DNA of 64,000 nucleotides from Methylobacterium sp. 17Sr1-1 (GCF_003173775.1 NZ_CP029552.1:1654001-1718000), one strand, 5' to 3'; shown: positions 54,737 through 63,549, counted from the stretch's first letter. The notes: generated from the sequence alone by a model not told the origin. Numbers and translations are program-made.

Positions 54737-55753
54737 TCAGTGGTGGCGCGGCAGACCGTCCGGCCCGTCAACCGGGCTCCACGCTGCGTCCGGTGCAACG
54801 CCGTAATGCCGGCGCTTGGCCGCGTACATCCGCGCGTCCGCCCGGGCGATCGCGGCCCGGAGCGATCCTTCGCCGGTCCAGGTCTCGGCGCCGAGGGCGG
54901 CGCTGAGCGGGGCGGGGCCCGCGGCCTCGATCGCCGCGAGGATCCGTTCCACCAGGGCCGCCGCCGCCTCGGGTCCGGTCCGCGGCAGCAGGACAACGAA
55001 CTCGTCGCCACCGACCCGGGCGATGCGGGCCGGCGCCGGGGCGTGGTTCACCAGGATCATGGCGAAGGCGCGAATCAGCGCGTCGCCGGCCTCGTGGCCC
55101 AGGCGGTCGTTGGCTCCTTTGAGCCCGTTGAGGTCGGCCGCGATCACCGAGACCGGCACCGGAGGCTCGCCCTCGAACCGGTCGAGATCCGCCTCGTAGC
55201 CGGCGCGGTTGAGGAGGCCGGTCAGCGGATCGGTGAGGCTCAAGCTCGTCAGGCGCGCCTCCTCGCGCCGGCGCTGCTCCTCGCGCGCGGTGATGTCCTC
55301 GATCGAGATCAGGTAGCGGTCCCAGGCCGCCTCGGATCCCGGTAGCATCTGGCCGGCATAGCTCACGTCGATCACCCGCCCGGTGACGGTGCGGTTGCGG
55401 GTGACGAGCCGCGCCTGGGTGGCGCCGCCCCAGAGCTGGCACAGGACGTCGACGAGCGCGGTGGCGTGCGGGTCGTGGAAGAGGGCGGGGATGTGCCCGA
55501 ACAATTCGGCCGCGTCCCGCGCCTCGTAGGTCAGAAGCGTTTGGCGGTTGATGCGGACGATGCGGATCAGGGTCTGGCAGGTCAGCAGGCGCTGCGGATC
55601 GCGCAGCCAGGCGCGCAGGTCCGTCATGCCCTCGCGCGCCCACCCGTCCAGGCAGGTCTTCAAGGCGCTCAGATCCTGCAGCCACAGCGAGGTGGGCGCG
55701 AGATCGAACAATTGCATCGCGAGGTCGCCACGAGGTGGCGTGGTCTGCATCAT
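54737..55753 (-). CDS. Diguanylate cyclase (PAS-like + GGDEF)
   Basis: A 338-residue soluble protein. Residues 1-150 form a PAS-like sensor ending ISIEDITAREEQRRRE; the GGDEF domain (165-320) begins LTDPLTGLLNRAGYEADLD and has the intact active loop RVGGDEFVVLLPR. The inhibitory RxxD site upstream of GGDEF is absent (PAPARIARV), so feedback by c-di-GMP is unlikely. It makes c-di-GMP, which could link surface-glycan production to conditions. An internal ATG 12 codons in (MQLFDLAP) is also possible. Confidence 0.92.
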   Translation of the reverse strand: MMQTTPPRGDLAMQLFDLAPTSLWLQDLSALKTCLDGWAREGMTDLRAWLRDPQRLLTCQTLIRIVRINRQTLLTYEARDAAELFGHIPALFHDPHATALVDVLCQLWGGATQARLVTRNRTVTGRVIDVSYAGQMLPGSEAAWDRYLISIEDITAREEQRRREEARLTSLSLTDPLTGLLNRAGYEADLDRFEGEPPVPVSVIAADLNGLKGANDRLGHEAGDALIRAFAMILVNHAPAPARIARVGGDEFVVLLPRTGPEAAAALVERILAAIEAAGPAPLSAALGAETWTGEGSLRAAIARADARMYAAKRRHYGVAPDAAWSPVDGPDGLPRHH

Positions 55754-55865
55754 CGAAGCGGCGGGGTCGTGCGGTCGAGCCTGGACGGCTCGACGTGATA
55801 GCGTATCGCGGCCTCGATGATAGCGTCGAGCCGTTAGGTCTTTATGGAGCGGGCCCGGGCCGGGG

Positions 55866-57047
55866 TCAGGCGGGCGCGGAGGCGAACCGGTCGAGGGCGA
55901 AGGGCCGGACGTCGATGCGGCTGCGTCCCTCGGTCAGAAGCTCGGCGGCGACGAGGCCGATGCCGGCCGAATGCTTGAAGCCGTGGCCCGAGCAGGCCGA
56001 CACGACCAGGACGCGGGGTTGGGCCGGGTGCCGGTCGATGATGAAGCCCCGGTCGGGCGTGACGGTGTAGAGGCAGGCGGCGGCCCGGACCACCCGGGGC
56101 GTCGCGCCGGCGAGGCGCCCGGCGATGTGGCGCCGGTACATCTCGGCCGATTCCTCCGGTCGGACCGTGCGGTCGGCGGCATCGGCGGTGGTGCCGGCGG
56201 CGTATTGCTCGGTCGCGACCTTGACGCTGGCCTCGCCGGCTTGCGGCGGGAAGCCGTAGAAGTAGTCGGTGTCCGTCGTGCCGTGCATCCAGATATAGAC
56301 CGGGGCGTCGGCCCGGTAGGCGCTGTCGTCGTCGAGGGCGTACCAGTGCAGGAGCTGGCGCTTCACGCCGAGCAGGCGGTCGAACGGCGCAGCCAGCAGC
56401 GGCGCCGTCCAGGCGCCGGCCGAGACCACGACCTCGCCGGCATGGACCGTGCCGGCCGAGGTCTCGACGCGCACCCCGTCGCCGTCCTCCGCGATCGACA
56501 GGACCTCGGTTCCGGTGCGGATCGTGGCGCCGAGCGCGGCCGCGCGGGCGAGCTGCGCGGCGATGCAGCGTTCCGGGCGGACATAGCCGCCGCCGGGCTC
56601 GTAATAGGCCACCTCGCTGCCGGTCAGGCCGAGGAAGTGCGGGAAGCGGCGGGCGACCTCGCGCCCGTCCAGCACCTCGTGCGGGATGCCGAACTCGCGC
56701 GCGGCGCGAATCGAGTTCTGCACGAAATCCGGCTTGCCGTGATGCGAGTTGGTCCCGGTCCCGGGCGCCATCACCAGCGCGCCGCAGGCCTCCAGCAGGT
56801 CCTCGCCGGTCTCGGCCTCCAGTTCGCGCCAGATCCGGTGCGACTCGAGGACCAGCGGCACGTAATCGCGGCCCTCGCCGATCGCCTGGCGGGTGATGCG
56901 TGTCTCGCCGTGGCTCGATCCCATCGTGTGTGGCGGCGCGAACCGATCGAGGCCGATCACCGAGGCGCCGCTTTTCGCCAGCTGGTAGAGCGCCGCGCTG
57001 CCCATCGCCCCGAGGCCGATCACCAGGAAATCCGCCCGCTCACCCAT
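55866..57047 (-). CDS. solA: N-methyl-L-tryptophan/sarcosine oxidase-like flavoenzyme (SolA)
   Basis: A 393-residue monomeric DAO-family oxidase. FAD motif FLVIGLGAMGSAALYQL, GSSHGETRITRQAIGEG, and the C-terminal VSACSGHGFKHSAGIGLVAAELL, where the Cys is the usual covalent-flavin site of this group. It oxidises N-methyl amino acids such as sarcosine or N-methyltryptophan, giving formaldehyde and hydrogen peroxide. The formaldehyde genes are on the same replicon. Symbol follows the best-fitting family, not proof. Confidence 0.88.
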   Translation of the reverse strand: MGERADFLVIGLGAMGSAALYQLAKSGASVIGLDRFAPPHTMGSSHGETRITRQAIGEGRDYVPLVLESHRIWRELEAETGEDLLEACGALVMAPGTGTNSHHGKPDFVQNSIRAAREFGIPHEVLDGREVARRFPHFLGLTGSEVAYYEPGGGYVRPERCIAAQLARAAALGATIRTGTEVLSIAEDGDGVRVETSAGTVHAGEVVVSAGAWTAPLLAAPFDRLLGVKRQLLHWYALDDDSAYRADAPVYIWMHGTTDTDYFYGFPPQAGEASVKVATEQYAAGTTADAADRTVRPEESAEMYRRHIAGRLAGATPRVVRAAACLYTVTPDRGFIIDRHPAQPRVLVVSACSGHGFKHSAGIGLVAAELLTEGRSRIDVRPFALDRFASAPA

Positions 57048-57156
57048 CGAAGAAAGCCCCGCTCGTTCGGTTCGCCGGCAGGCTGCCCGAGACAGGGCTC
57101 CCTCGGCAAGGATCCCGGCGGCAGGGCAGGGGACCCGGCAGGGCAGGGCTCGCGCG

Positions 57157-58173
57157 TTACCCCCCGAGCGGTCCGGTATGGCGCTCCAGCGCCGCCCAGG
57201 CCTCCGCCCCGAACCGGGCCTTCCACTCGGCGTAGTAGCCCGCCCGGTCGAGCGCCACCCGGAAGGGCGCGCGGTCGGGCGCGTTGACCGCGAGGCCCTT
57301 GGCGCGCAGCCGCGCCTCGGCTTGGGTGTTCATCTGGACGAAGGCCTGGCGCTGGCGCTCGACCGCGGCGTCGAAGTGGCGCGCGATCAGGTCGCGCGCG
57401 TCGGCCTGCAGGGCGTCCCAGGTCCGGCCATGGGCGAGGATCCACAACCCGTCCCAGGAGTGGCCGGTGCGCGAGAGGTACTTTTGGACCTCGTAGACCC
57501 GCGTCGCCTCGATCTGCGGCAGCGAGTTCTCCATCCCGTCGGCCACCCGCGTCTGCAGCGCGGCGTAGGTCTCGGCGAGGTTGATGGTGGTCGGCGCCGC
57601 GCCGAGCGCCCGGAACAGCGCGGTCAGGAGCGGGCTCGGCGGCACCCGGATCTTGAGGCCGTGCAGGTCGGCGACCGTCTCGATCGGCCGCACGCTGGTG
57701 ATCACGTCACGGAATCCGTTATCGACCAGCCGGAACGCCTTCAGCCCGAACTTCCCGAGGGAGTCGCGGATGCGCTCGCTCAGCGGACCGCCGTCGAGGG
57801 CGGCCCAGAGCGGCACGTAGCCCGGAAAGGCGTAGGCCACGCCCGGGATGCCGGCGAGCGGCGCCAGGGTCTGGAGCGAGCTCGCCGAGGACAGGGTGAA
57901 GGCGATCGCCCCCGAGCGCAGCTGCGACTGCATGCTCGGCTCGCTACCGAGCTGGCTGTCGGGATAGAGCGTGATGTCGATCCGGCCGTCGCTGTCCCGG
58001 CGGATCGCGTCGAGCGCCTCGACGAGGCAGGTGGTGGCCGGGTGGGCCTGCGGCATCGGCGAGCCCATGCTCAGCCGCAGCGCATCGGTTCCGGCCCGCG
58101 CCCGCCGGAAGGGGAGGGGGCCGAGCAGCAGGCCGGCCCCGGCTCCCCGCATGATCGTTCGGCGCGTCGGCAT
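57157..58173 (-). CDS. TRAP-type transporter substrate-binding protein (DctP family, orphan)
   Basis: A 338-residue periplasmic protein. The N-terminus MPTRRTIMRGAGAGLLLG has a twin-arginine-like pattern followed by a short hydrophobic stretch. DctP marks are ALDAIRRDSDGRIDITLYPDSQLG, DLHGLKIRVPPSPLLTALFRALGA and AETYAALQTRVADGMENSL. Start 58173 follows GGAGGG. No DctQ/DctM membrane genes are adjacent, so it must use membrane parts encoded elsewhere. Substrate is probably a carboxylic or amino acid. Confidence 0.88.
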   Translation of the reverse strand: MPTRRTIMRGAGAGLLLGPLPFRRARAGTDALRLSMGSPMPQAHPATTCLVEALDAIRRDSDGRIDITLYPDSQLGSEPSMQSQLRSGAIAFTLSSASSLQTLAPLAGIPGVAYAFPGYVPLWAALDGGPLSERIRDSLGKFGLKAFRLVDNGFRDVITSVRPIETVADLHGLKIRVPPSPLLTALFRALGAAPTTINLAETYAALQTRVADGMENSLPQIEATRVYEVQKYLSRTGHSWDGLWILAHGRTWDALQADARDLIARHFDAAVERQRQAFVQMNTQAEARLRAKGLAVNAPDRAPFRVALDRAGYYAEWKARFGAEAWAALERHTGPLGG

Positions 58174-58315
58174 CCCGTCTCGTCCCTCCAAGGCCGGTGT
58201 GGCCCCGGCCTCGCCCGCGAGGGTATCCGGGCGCGGGCCGCTCCGACAGGGGCCGGGGGTTAGGCCGGTACACCCCGTCCACCGGCACGAGGGACGCGCG
58301 CGGGCGGTCGGGCGA

Positions 58316-59698
58316 TCACCCCGCCCCCTGTCCCGCCCGCACGGCAAGCCGCGCCACGCTGACCACGCTGGCGATGCCCGCGAAGGCGGCGCCGAGCCCG
58401 AGCGCCAGGGCCGGGCCGTGCGCCGCCGCGACCGCGAAACAGGCCGCCACCAGGGCCGCCCCGGTGGTCTGGCCGAGGAGGCGCGCGGTCGCCACGATGC
58501 CGCTCGCGCCGCCGGCGCGGGATTGCGGCGCGCTCGTCATGATGGCGCGCAGGTTCGGCGCCTGGAAGAAGCCGAAGCCGGCCCCGCACAACGCCATCCG
58601 CCAGGCGATCCCGACGACGCTCGGCTCGGCCGGCAGCGCTGCCAGCGAGGCCATGCCGGCGGCCAGGATCGCGAGCCCGATGCCGCCGAGCAGGCCCGGC
58701 GGGTAGCGGTCCGACAGGCGCCCGGCGATCGGCGCCATCAGGGCGACCACCACCGGCCAAGGCGTCATCAGGAAGCCGGTCTCGACCTGCGAGCGCCCCA
58801 GCGCATGCTGGAACAGGAACGGCAGGGACACGAAGGCGAGCCCCTGCGCGGCGAAGGAGCAGACCGAGGTCGCGGCCGAGAGCGCGAAGAGCGGGCGCCG
58901 AAACAGGTCGACGGCGAGCATCGGGGCGGGGTGGCCGGCCTGGCGGCGCAGGAGCGCCGCGCCGCAGGCGAGCGCGCCGGCGAATTCCGCCAGCACGCGC
59001 CAGAGCGGCCCGGCATGGGCCGCCTCGCCGAGGCCGAGCACGAACAGCGCGAAGGTGGCGGCGGTGAGGAGCGCGCCGCCGCGGTCGAAGGCGTGGCCGG
59101 CCCGGCCCGTCTCCGGCAATGCGCGCCGGGCGAGCGCCAGGGCCGCGAGGCCGATCGGCAGGTTGACGGCGAACAGCCACGGCCAGGGCGCCGCCACCAG
59201 GATCAGCGAGGCCACCGTCGGCCCGAGCGCGAAGCCGACGCCGACCACGAAGGCGTTGAGCCCGAGGCCCCGCCCGAGCTCGTGGGTGGGGTAGATGAAG
59301 CGGATCAGCGCGACGTTGACCGCCATCAGCGCGCTCGCCCCGACGCCCTGGAGGACCCGCGCGGCGACGAGCGCCGGCAGCGACCAGGCGAGCGCGCAGA
59401 CCAGCGAGGCGAGCGTGAACAGCGCGAGGCCCACCACGTAGACCCGCCTTTGCCCGACGATCTCGCCGAGCGCCGCGATCGGCAGCAACGTCGCCACCAC
59501 GGCGAGCTGATAGGCGTTGACGATCCAGACCGAATCGGCCGGGTCGACGCCGAGATCGGCCGCGATCGTCGGCAGCGCGGTGTTGGCGATGGCGGTGTCG
59601 AGGGTGGCGAGGGCGACGCCGGCGAGCACCGCGGCCATCGCCTGCCGGCGCCGGGCCGGCGGCAGGCCTTCGCGGGCCGGTGGTTCGGTTGGGGGCAT
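58316..59698 (-). CDS. DHA2-family MFS drug exporter
   Basis: A 460-residue membrane protein with up to 14 spans. The motif ATLDTAIANTALPTIAADLG in span 1 and ARVLQGVGASALMAVNVALIR in span 4 are typical of DHA2 (EmrB/QacA) drug:proton antiporters. ATG 59698 is preferred; 59734 is 12 codons longer and proline-rich. Role in export of toxic compounds is inference. Confidence 0.9.
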   Translation of the reverse strand: MPPTEPPAREGLPPARRRQAMAAVLAGVALATLDTAIANTALPTIAADLGVDPADSVWIVNAYQLAVVATLLPIAALGEIVGQRRVYVVGLALFTLASLVCALAWSLPALVAARVLQGVGASALMAVNVALIRFIYPTHELGRGLGLNAFVVGVGFALGPTVASLILVAAPWPWLFAVNLPIGLAALALARRALPETGRAGHAFDRGGALLTAATFALFVLGLGEAAHAGPLWRVLAEFAGALACGAALLRRQAGHPAPMLAVDLFRRPLFALSAATSVCSFAAQGLAFVSLPFLFQHALGRSQVETGFLMTPWPVVVALMAPIAGRLSDRYPPGLLGGIGLAILAAGMASLAALPAEPSVVGIAWRMALCGAGFGFFQAPNLRAIMTSAPQSRAGGASGIVATARLLGQTTGAALVAACFAVAAAHGPALALGLGAAFAGIASVVSVARLAVRAGQGAG

Positions 59699-60176
59699 GT
59701 CGGGGGAGGGGCGGGGAGGGGGGAGGGGCGGCACCGGTCCTGAATGTGTCCAGGATGCGCGGCTGGCAAGCGGGTTGGGTGCAAGGCTTCCCTGCTGGAG
59801 CCCGGCGTTGCCGCGGATCGCACCGCTTCAACCGAGGATGTCGGAACACCCCGAGAGTCCAAAAGACGCGCGACGAGCCCGGTTCGATCCTCACCTCCCA
59901 AGTCATGAGCGAGAACCAGGTGTCCTTCCCCATCGCCCTGATGTCACGCCTACCGGGTGTCTCGAAGGCCAGTCACGCCCATGGCCCGGATCGCCTCAGG
60001 CCCGCTCCGGCCTTGCGAGACCAGAACATCCACTTGCCGCAGCCTAACGACGACATCTTCAGGCTTGTGCCGCGCTGTCACGGAGGTGGGTCATCATCAG
60101 GCGAGAACGCACAAACTTCCTCTCGCGAGCTGTCGTGAAGAACTTGGCCTGTAACGCACTCCTCGCAGTATCGTAA
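59699..60176. other. 478-bp gap before the insertion sequence
   Basis: No convincing gene or repeat. GC content is lower towards the right. Small open frames here lack ribosome sites and family motifs. The right end is the target site of the insertion sequence (TAA at 60174-60176). Confidence 0.4.
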
Positions 60177-61101
60177 GACCCCGTTTCATAAGGCTCGTGC
60201 GAGACGCCTGACGAGAACCATGGCGGCTGCGAGCACGAAGAAGGCGAGCGCGGAGGAGACGGTGGCCTCGTGATCGCGCGCCAGCCTGCGGCAGCGGCTG
60301 ATCCAGCCCAGGGTGCGCTCGATTACCCAGCGTCTTGGCTGCACCGCAAAACCTGTCTGCCCGTCCTCGGGCTCGACGATCTCGACGGTGATGGTGGTGG
60401 ACGTGCCGACCCGCTCTCCCCGATAGGCGCGATCGGCAAAGCAGTGGGCGAGGAACGGCCAGAGTTGGCGCGAGGCCCGCAGGAGCGCGACACCACCGTG
60501 GCTGTCATGCAAGTCGGCGGGCGAGACCGCGGCCATCAGCAGGCGGCCGTCGGTGTCTGTCAGCGCATGGCGCTTGCGGCCGACGACGCGCTTGGCGGCA
60601 TCGTAGCCGCGCACGCCCTTGACCCCGACGCCACCCGAGCGCGCGACCTGCGCATCCAGGATCGCCCCCGTCGGTCCGGCCTCGCGCCCGACCCGCTCGC
60701 GATCAGCCAGGGTTAGGGCATGGGCCAGCCGCTCAAACACGCCGGCCTCGGCCCAGCGCAGGAACCAGCGGTACACCGTTCCCCAGGGTGGGAAGTCGAG
60801 CGGCAGGTGGCGCCAGGCGCAGCCGGTGCGCAGGACGTAGAGGATGCCGTCGAGGACGGCGCGCTGCGACCAGAGCCACGGGCGGCCAGTCCGGGCCGGG
60901 GCGGGCAGCAGCGGCGCGAGCACGGCCCATTCGGCGTCGCTCAGGCAGGTTGCATACGGCAAGGTTTCGCGCACAAGCTCGGCACGGGCGGCGGGCGTCC
61001 ACATCGGGTCTCTCGGGTGAGCGTCAGACACTCCCCCAACACCCGCGACGCCTGCCGCTCACCCAATGCCCAAGCTTGCACACTCGTTCTGAAACGGGGT
61101 C
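60177..61101. mobile_element. Intact IS5-family insertion sequence, IS1031-like group
   Basis: A 925-bp element. Ends are GACCCCGTTTCA (60177-60188) and its complement TGAAACGGGGTC (61090-61101), perfect 12-bp inverted repeats. A TAA triplet lies on both sides (60174-60176, 61102-61104), matching the TNA target duplication of the IS1031 group. One full-length transposase gene fills it. Perfect ends and duplication suggest a recent insertion. Confidence 0.88.
60186..61031 (-). CDS. IS5-family transposase
   Basis: A 281-residue DDE transposase: DUF4096-like N-terminus (LSDAEWAVLAPLLPAPARTGRPWLWSQRAVLDGILYVLRTGCAWRHLP in parts), first Asp in ILDAQVARS, second in CFADRAYRGE, and Glu in VIERTLGWISRCRRLARDHE. 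The stop codon lies inside the left inverted repeat. No frameshift is seen, so it is probably active. A start at 61004 (MWTPAARAEL) is the alternative. Confidence 0.92.
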   Translation of the reverse strand: MSDAHPRDPMWTPAARAELVRETLPYATCLSDAEWAVLAPLLPAPARTGRPWLWSQRAVLDGILYVLRTGCAWRHLPLDFPPWGTVYRWFLRWAEAGVFERLAHALTLADRERVGREAGPTGAILDAQVARSGGVGVKGVRGYDAAKRVVGRKRHALTDTDGRLLMAAVSPADLHDSHGGVALLRASRQLWPFLAHCFADRAYRGERVGTSTTITVEIVEPEDGQTGFAVQPRRWVIERTLGWISRCRRLARDHEATVSSALAFFVLAAAMVLVRRLARAL

Positions 61102-61182
61102 TAAGGGGGACGAGCGTTGCGGCACGAGGCTAACAGGGGTCATGCTCATAGCTATGTAGAGCCTCATAGATTTCACCACTTA

Positions 61183-61296
61183 ATGAGATTTGCTCTCGCT
61201 GTTACCATCGGCCTGATCCACATAGCCTGGATTATATTTTTGTTGTCGATCATCTACAAGCTTACTTTCTATCGTCCATTGTTGATGTGGCCCTAA
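61183..61296 (+). CDS. Possible 37-residue single-span membrane peptide
   Basis: MRFALAVTIGLIHIAWIIFL followed by a short tyrosine-rich tail and a stop. Almost the whole peptide is one hydrophobic helix, unusual for random frames in this DNA, though local AT-richness favours hydrophobic codons. No ribosome site is seen, and a hairpin follows the stop. Reported as a candidate only. Confidence 0.25.
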   Translation: MRFALAVTIGLIHIAWIIFLLSIIYKLTFYRPLLMWP

Positions 61297-61408
61297 AGAA
61301 GCCCGTCGTGGCATAGCCGGGCGGGCTGGTATGTCGACTTGCAGTCACGCGGGCCGCTGACCCTCGTCATCGGCCGGGATGTGTCGTGACCGGCTGGACA
61401 AACACAAA

Positions 61409-61435
61409 AAACCCGCCAGCACCGGGCTGACGGGT
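61409..61435 (-). terminator. Terminator hairpin in the phage-like region
   Basis: AACCCGCCAGC, ACCGG, GCTGACGGGTT: 11-bp stem with one mismatch, with six A on the plus strand to the left, so the T-run follows on the minus strand. No minus-strand gene was recognised immediately to the right. Confidence 0.5.
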
Positions 61436-61595
61436 TGTGAGGCGATCCGAAAGGGCAAACATATTGGATGCCGCTGGGTACGCCATGGCTCGCCTTCGTT
61501 CAACTTAGGCGAAAGCTTTAGGCCCGGCTGGAGATAAATTGCTGAGGCTTAGTTCGCCAGATGTATCAGCCTCTTTGTTTCCATGCAATGCTTAG

Positions 61596-61763
61596 AAATC
61601 AATCGGATACAACTTTCACCACGCCCGCGAGCGGCACGCGTGGTGGCCGGCATGGGCGAACCTGGATCCGGCCGACCCGCTCGACGAGGAGCTGATCCGG
61701 GGAGCCTATGACTATGATCGGGCGCGGGCGCGGGTGGAGATGAACGGCGGGGATGAGGGGTGA
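61596..61763 (+). pseudogene. 5'-truncated phage-like protein fragment
   Basis: A 55-codon open stretch after a TAG, without a start codon, encoding HHARERHAWWPAWANLDPAD and ending AYDYDRARARVEMNGGDEG. The composition is clearly protein-like (GC jumps at 61620), and its stop overlaps the next gene's GTG (GTGA), a relationship expected of real neighbours. The front part is missing, probably replaced by the AT-rich DNA to its left. Confidence 0.5.
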
Positions 61764-62098
61764 GGCGCGGTCGCAACCCACGCCGTGCCTACGACGAGGA
61801 GGGCCGCGAGATCGCTCCGCCCACCGTCGGATCCGCCCGCGCCCAAGGCGAGACCACGATCTCGGCCCACTGCCACGACTGCGGGCATCACGCGGTCGTC
61901 TCGACCGACCGGCTCCCGGCCGACCTACCCATCCCCGACATCGCGCTCCGGCTGCGCTGCTCGACCTGCCAGAGCAAGCGCATCGGCGTGATGATGGACA
62001 TGGCCGCGCACTACGCGCGCCTCACCGCCGAGACCGGGTGGAAGATGGATCCGAAGCCGTGGCCGGGCCCGGACAGCAAAACGCCCGCTCCGGGGTGA
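61760..62098 (+). CDS. Small protein with two CxxC pairs (zinc-ribbon-like)
   Basis: A 112-residue protein, GTG start overlapping the preceding stop. ISAHCHDCGHHAVVSTDRL and LRLRCSTCQSKRIGV contain two CxxC pairs 31 residues apart, a likely zinc ribbon. The rest has no family mark. Such small proteins occur in prophage and plasmid cassettes. A terminator hairpin overlaps its stop. Confidence 0.6.
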   Translation: MRRGRNPRRAYDEEGREIAPPTVGSARAQGETTISAHCHDCGHHAVVSTDRLPADLPIPDIALRLRCSTCQSKRIGVMMDMAAHYARLTAETGWKMDPKPWPGPDSKTPAPG

Positions 62099-62110
62099 GC
62101 CGGGCGGGCT
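62071..62110. terminator. Terminator module, copy 1 of a near-identical pair
   Basis: GGACAGCAAAACGCCCGCTC and CGGGGTGAGCCGGGCGGGCT make a GC stem at the stop of the zinc-ribbon-like gene. The same 40 bases recur with few changes at 63252-63292 after the next gene. Confidence 0.6.
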
Positions 62111-62210
62111 GAAGGCATCTCTACTTATTGGCCTCCGTGTCTTGCGTGCACTATCGGAGTCACGCCGACTCGTCAGAGGAATTTATCAAATCTGATTAGG
62201 GGTGACCGTC

Positions 62211-63248
62211 ATGGCTCGCGAGTACGTTAGGGGTACTTATTCTGACAGTCGCATGTTTGATGGATATTTCGATCTAGATTTCAACAACCTCACGGCTGGA
62301 GGTAGAATAATAATTGATAATCGCGAGATATACGCGCCAGGGCAAAGTTTAGACTCACAAACTAACCTTATAACCACAACTTTTTCATTGACCAATTTAG
62401 GAGATGATAAGTATCAAATAAAAATCTATAGACCAATTGAGTCTGGTGGCACCGGTAGTCAGATTTTAACATTCAATTTCACAGGCACCAATCCGAAATT
62501 TATAGACAGCGGCTCGTATATGTCGTCTTTTCAAAGGAGGTTCAGCACCGAGCCACAAATCACGCGCTATGACGTGACGACTTCGTCCGTGTCAGACACT
62601 CCTTTCTCTCCGGTCTGCTTCACGACAGAAACGCGGATACGCACGACGCGCGGCGAAGTGGCAGTCGAGGATCTAAAAATCGGTGACCGGGCCATCACTG
62701 CATCCAACACCACCCGGACGGTGACATGGATCGGCCATCGTCGTCTTGCAGCCGACGGCCGGACTCTGCCCGCGGCTCAGCAGCCGGTTCGCATCCGCGC
62801 CGGCGCCTTCGGGCCAGGGCTGCCCGCCCGCGATCTCCGCCTCTCGCCCGGGCACCCGGTACTCGTCGGCGCCGATGCCGACGGCACGGGCGGTCACCTC
62901 GTGCCGATCATGTGCCTGATCAACGGCACCACCATCGCTCGCGAGCCGGTGGCCTCCGTCACCTACTGGCACGTCGAGCTCGACACCCACGACATCCTGC
63001 TCGCTGAGGGCCTGCCCGCCGAGAGCTATTACGACATGGGCAGCCGCGTGTGGTTTGCCGGTGTCGATGGTGCGCTGGTCGATCCCGACTTCGTGCCGGC
63101 AGACGCGCATGGTCGCTGTCGGCCAGTTGCGACCGACGGTCCAGTGGTCGAAGCGGAGCGGGCGCGCCTCTCGGGCGTGTTCGCCACGTCCCTCCGTGAG
63201 GCCTGCGCCTGGGACGAGTCAGAGCGCTTCGCCTGGATCGCCACGTAG
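62211..63248 (+). CDS. Hint (Hedgehog/intein) domain protein 2, chimeric
   Basis: A 345-residue protein from ATG 62211, after AGGGGTG; GTG 62202 is the alternative. Residues 1-130 are polar and beta-rich (FDLDFNNLTAGGRIIIDNRE, YQIKIYRPIESGGTG) and are encoded by AT-rich DNA. The Hint domain begins at CFTTETRIRTTRGEVAVEDL and has WIGHRRLAADG, RDLRLSPGHPVLV and TYWHVELDTHDILLAEGLPAES, closely matching protein 1 at 21086. The Hint half is GC-rich like the rest of the window. The sharp change near 62600 suggests fusion of a foreign front to a resident Hint module. Confidence 0.82.
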   Translation: MAREYVRGTYSDSRMFDGYFDLDFNNLTAGGRIIIDNREIYAPGQSLDSQTNLITTTFSLTNLGDDKYQIKIYRPIESGGTGSQILTFNFTGTNPKFIDSGSYMSSFQRRFSTEPQITRYDVTTSSVSDTPFSPVCFTTETRIRTTRGEVAVEDLKIGDRAITASNTTRTVTWIGHRRLAADGRTLPAAQQPVRIRAGAFGPGLPARDLRLSPGHPVLVGADADGTGGHLVPIMCLINGTTIAREPVASVTYWHVELDTHDILLAEGLPAESYYDMGSRVWFAGVDGALVDPDFVPADAHGRCRPVATDGPVVEAERARLSGVFATSLREACAWDESERFAWIAT

Positions 63249-63258
63249 GTCGGACAGC

Positions 63259-63293
63259 AAAAAGCCCGCCGCGGGGTGACCCGGGCGGGCTTT
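63259..63293. terminator. Terminator module, copy 2
   Basis: AAAAAGCCCGCC, GCGGGGTGACCC, GGCGGGCTTT: stem with A-run before and T-run after, so it can act in both directions between the Hint gene and the small minus-strand gene. Confidence 0.75.
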
Positions 63294-63308
63294 CCTAAAT
63301 TCGATGGA

Positions 63309-63443
63309 TCAGATCAGGTAGGTGGTGCCGTGCAGCCCGAACACCTTCGGGCAATTGGCGGCGTCCACCAGGGCGCGTGCTTTCTCGATCCCAATATTGC
63401 GTGCGGCGGCCACCTCGGCCAGCGTCTTCCATGATGGCGTCAT
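63309..63443 (-). CDS. Small putative DNA-binding protein (44 residues)
   Basis: MTPSWKTLAEVAAARNIGIE then a short helix and FGLHGTTYLI. The layout (AEVAAARNIGIEKARALVDA) recalls a MerR/excisionase-type helix-turn-helix with a small wing. GGGGGA lies 5 nt before the ATG, and a terminator follows the stop, so it looks like a genuine tiny gene. Function is unproven; an excisionase-like or regulatory role would fit the phage-like surroundings. Confidence 0.5.
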   Translation of the reverse strand: MTPSWKTLAEVAAARNIGIEKARALVDAANCPKVFGLHGTTYLI

Positions 63444-63517
63444 GCGTTTCCCCCTTTTGTTGTTGCAACCAGAAGTGAGCACAAATAATTGATGGCCGCA
63501 ACCTGGACCTAGATCGC

Positions 63518-63549
63518 AAAAACCCCGCTCGGCGGCTGTCGGCGGGGCT
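63518..63549. terminator. Terminator hairpin after the membrane protein gene
   Basis: AACCCCGC and GCGGGGCT around CGGCGGCTGTC, with five A on the left; reads as a minus-strand terminator for the gene ending at 63611. Same general build as the hairpins at 62071 and 63259. Confidence 0.6.

Larger units (their letters stand above)
61105..61595. other. AT-richer region right of the insertion sequence
   Basis: About 490 bp with one possible 37-codon gene (61183-61296), a weak hairpin AGCCCG/CGGGCT at 61300-61327 and a terminator at 61409-61435. The composition differs from the flanking genes and fits phage or plasmid remnant DNA. Confidence 0.45.

Noticed and set aside
59735..60170. Several open frames of 65-176 codons between the exporter and the insertion sequence
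   Set aside because: They overlap each other in different frames, lack ribosome sites and have no recognisable motif.
61549..61776. A 75-codon minus-strand frame opposite the truncated phage-like fragment
   Set aside because: The plus-strand reading is protein-like and coupled to the next gene; the minus frame is Arg/Pro-rich without features.
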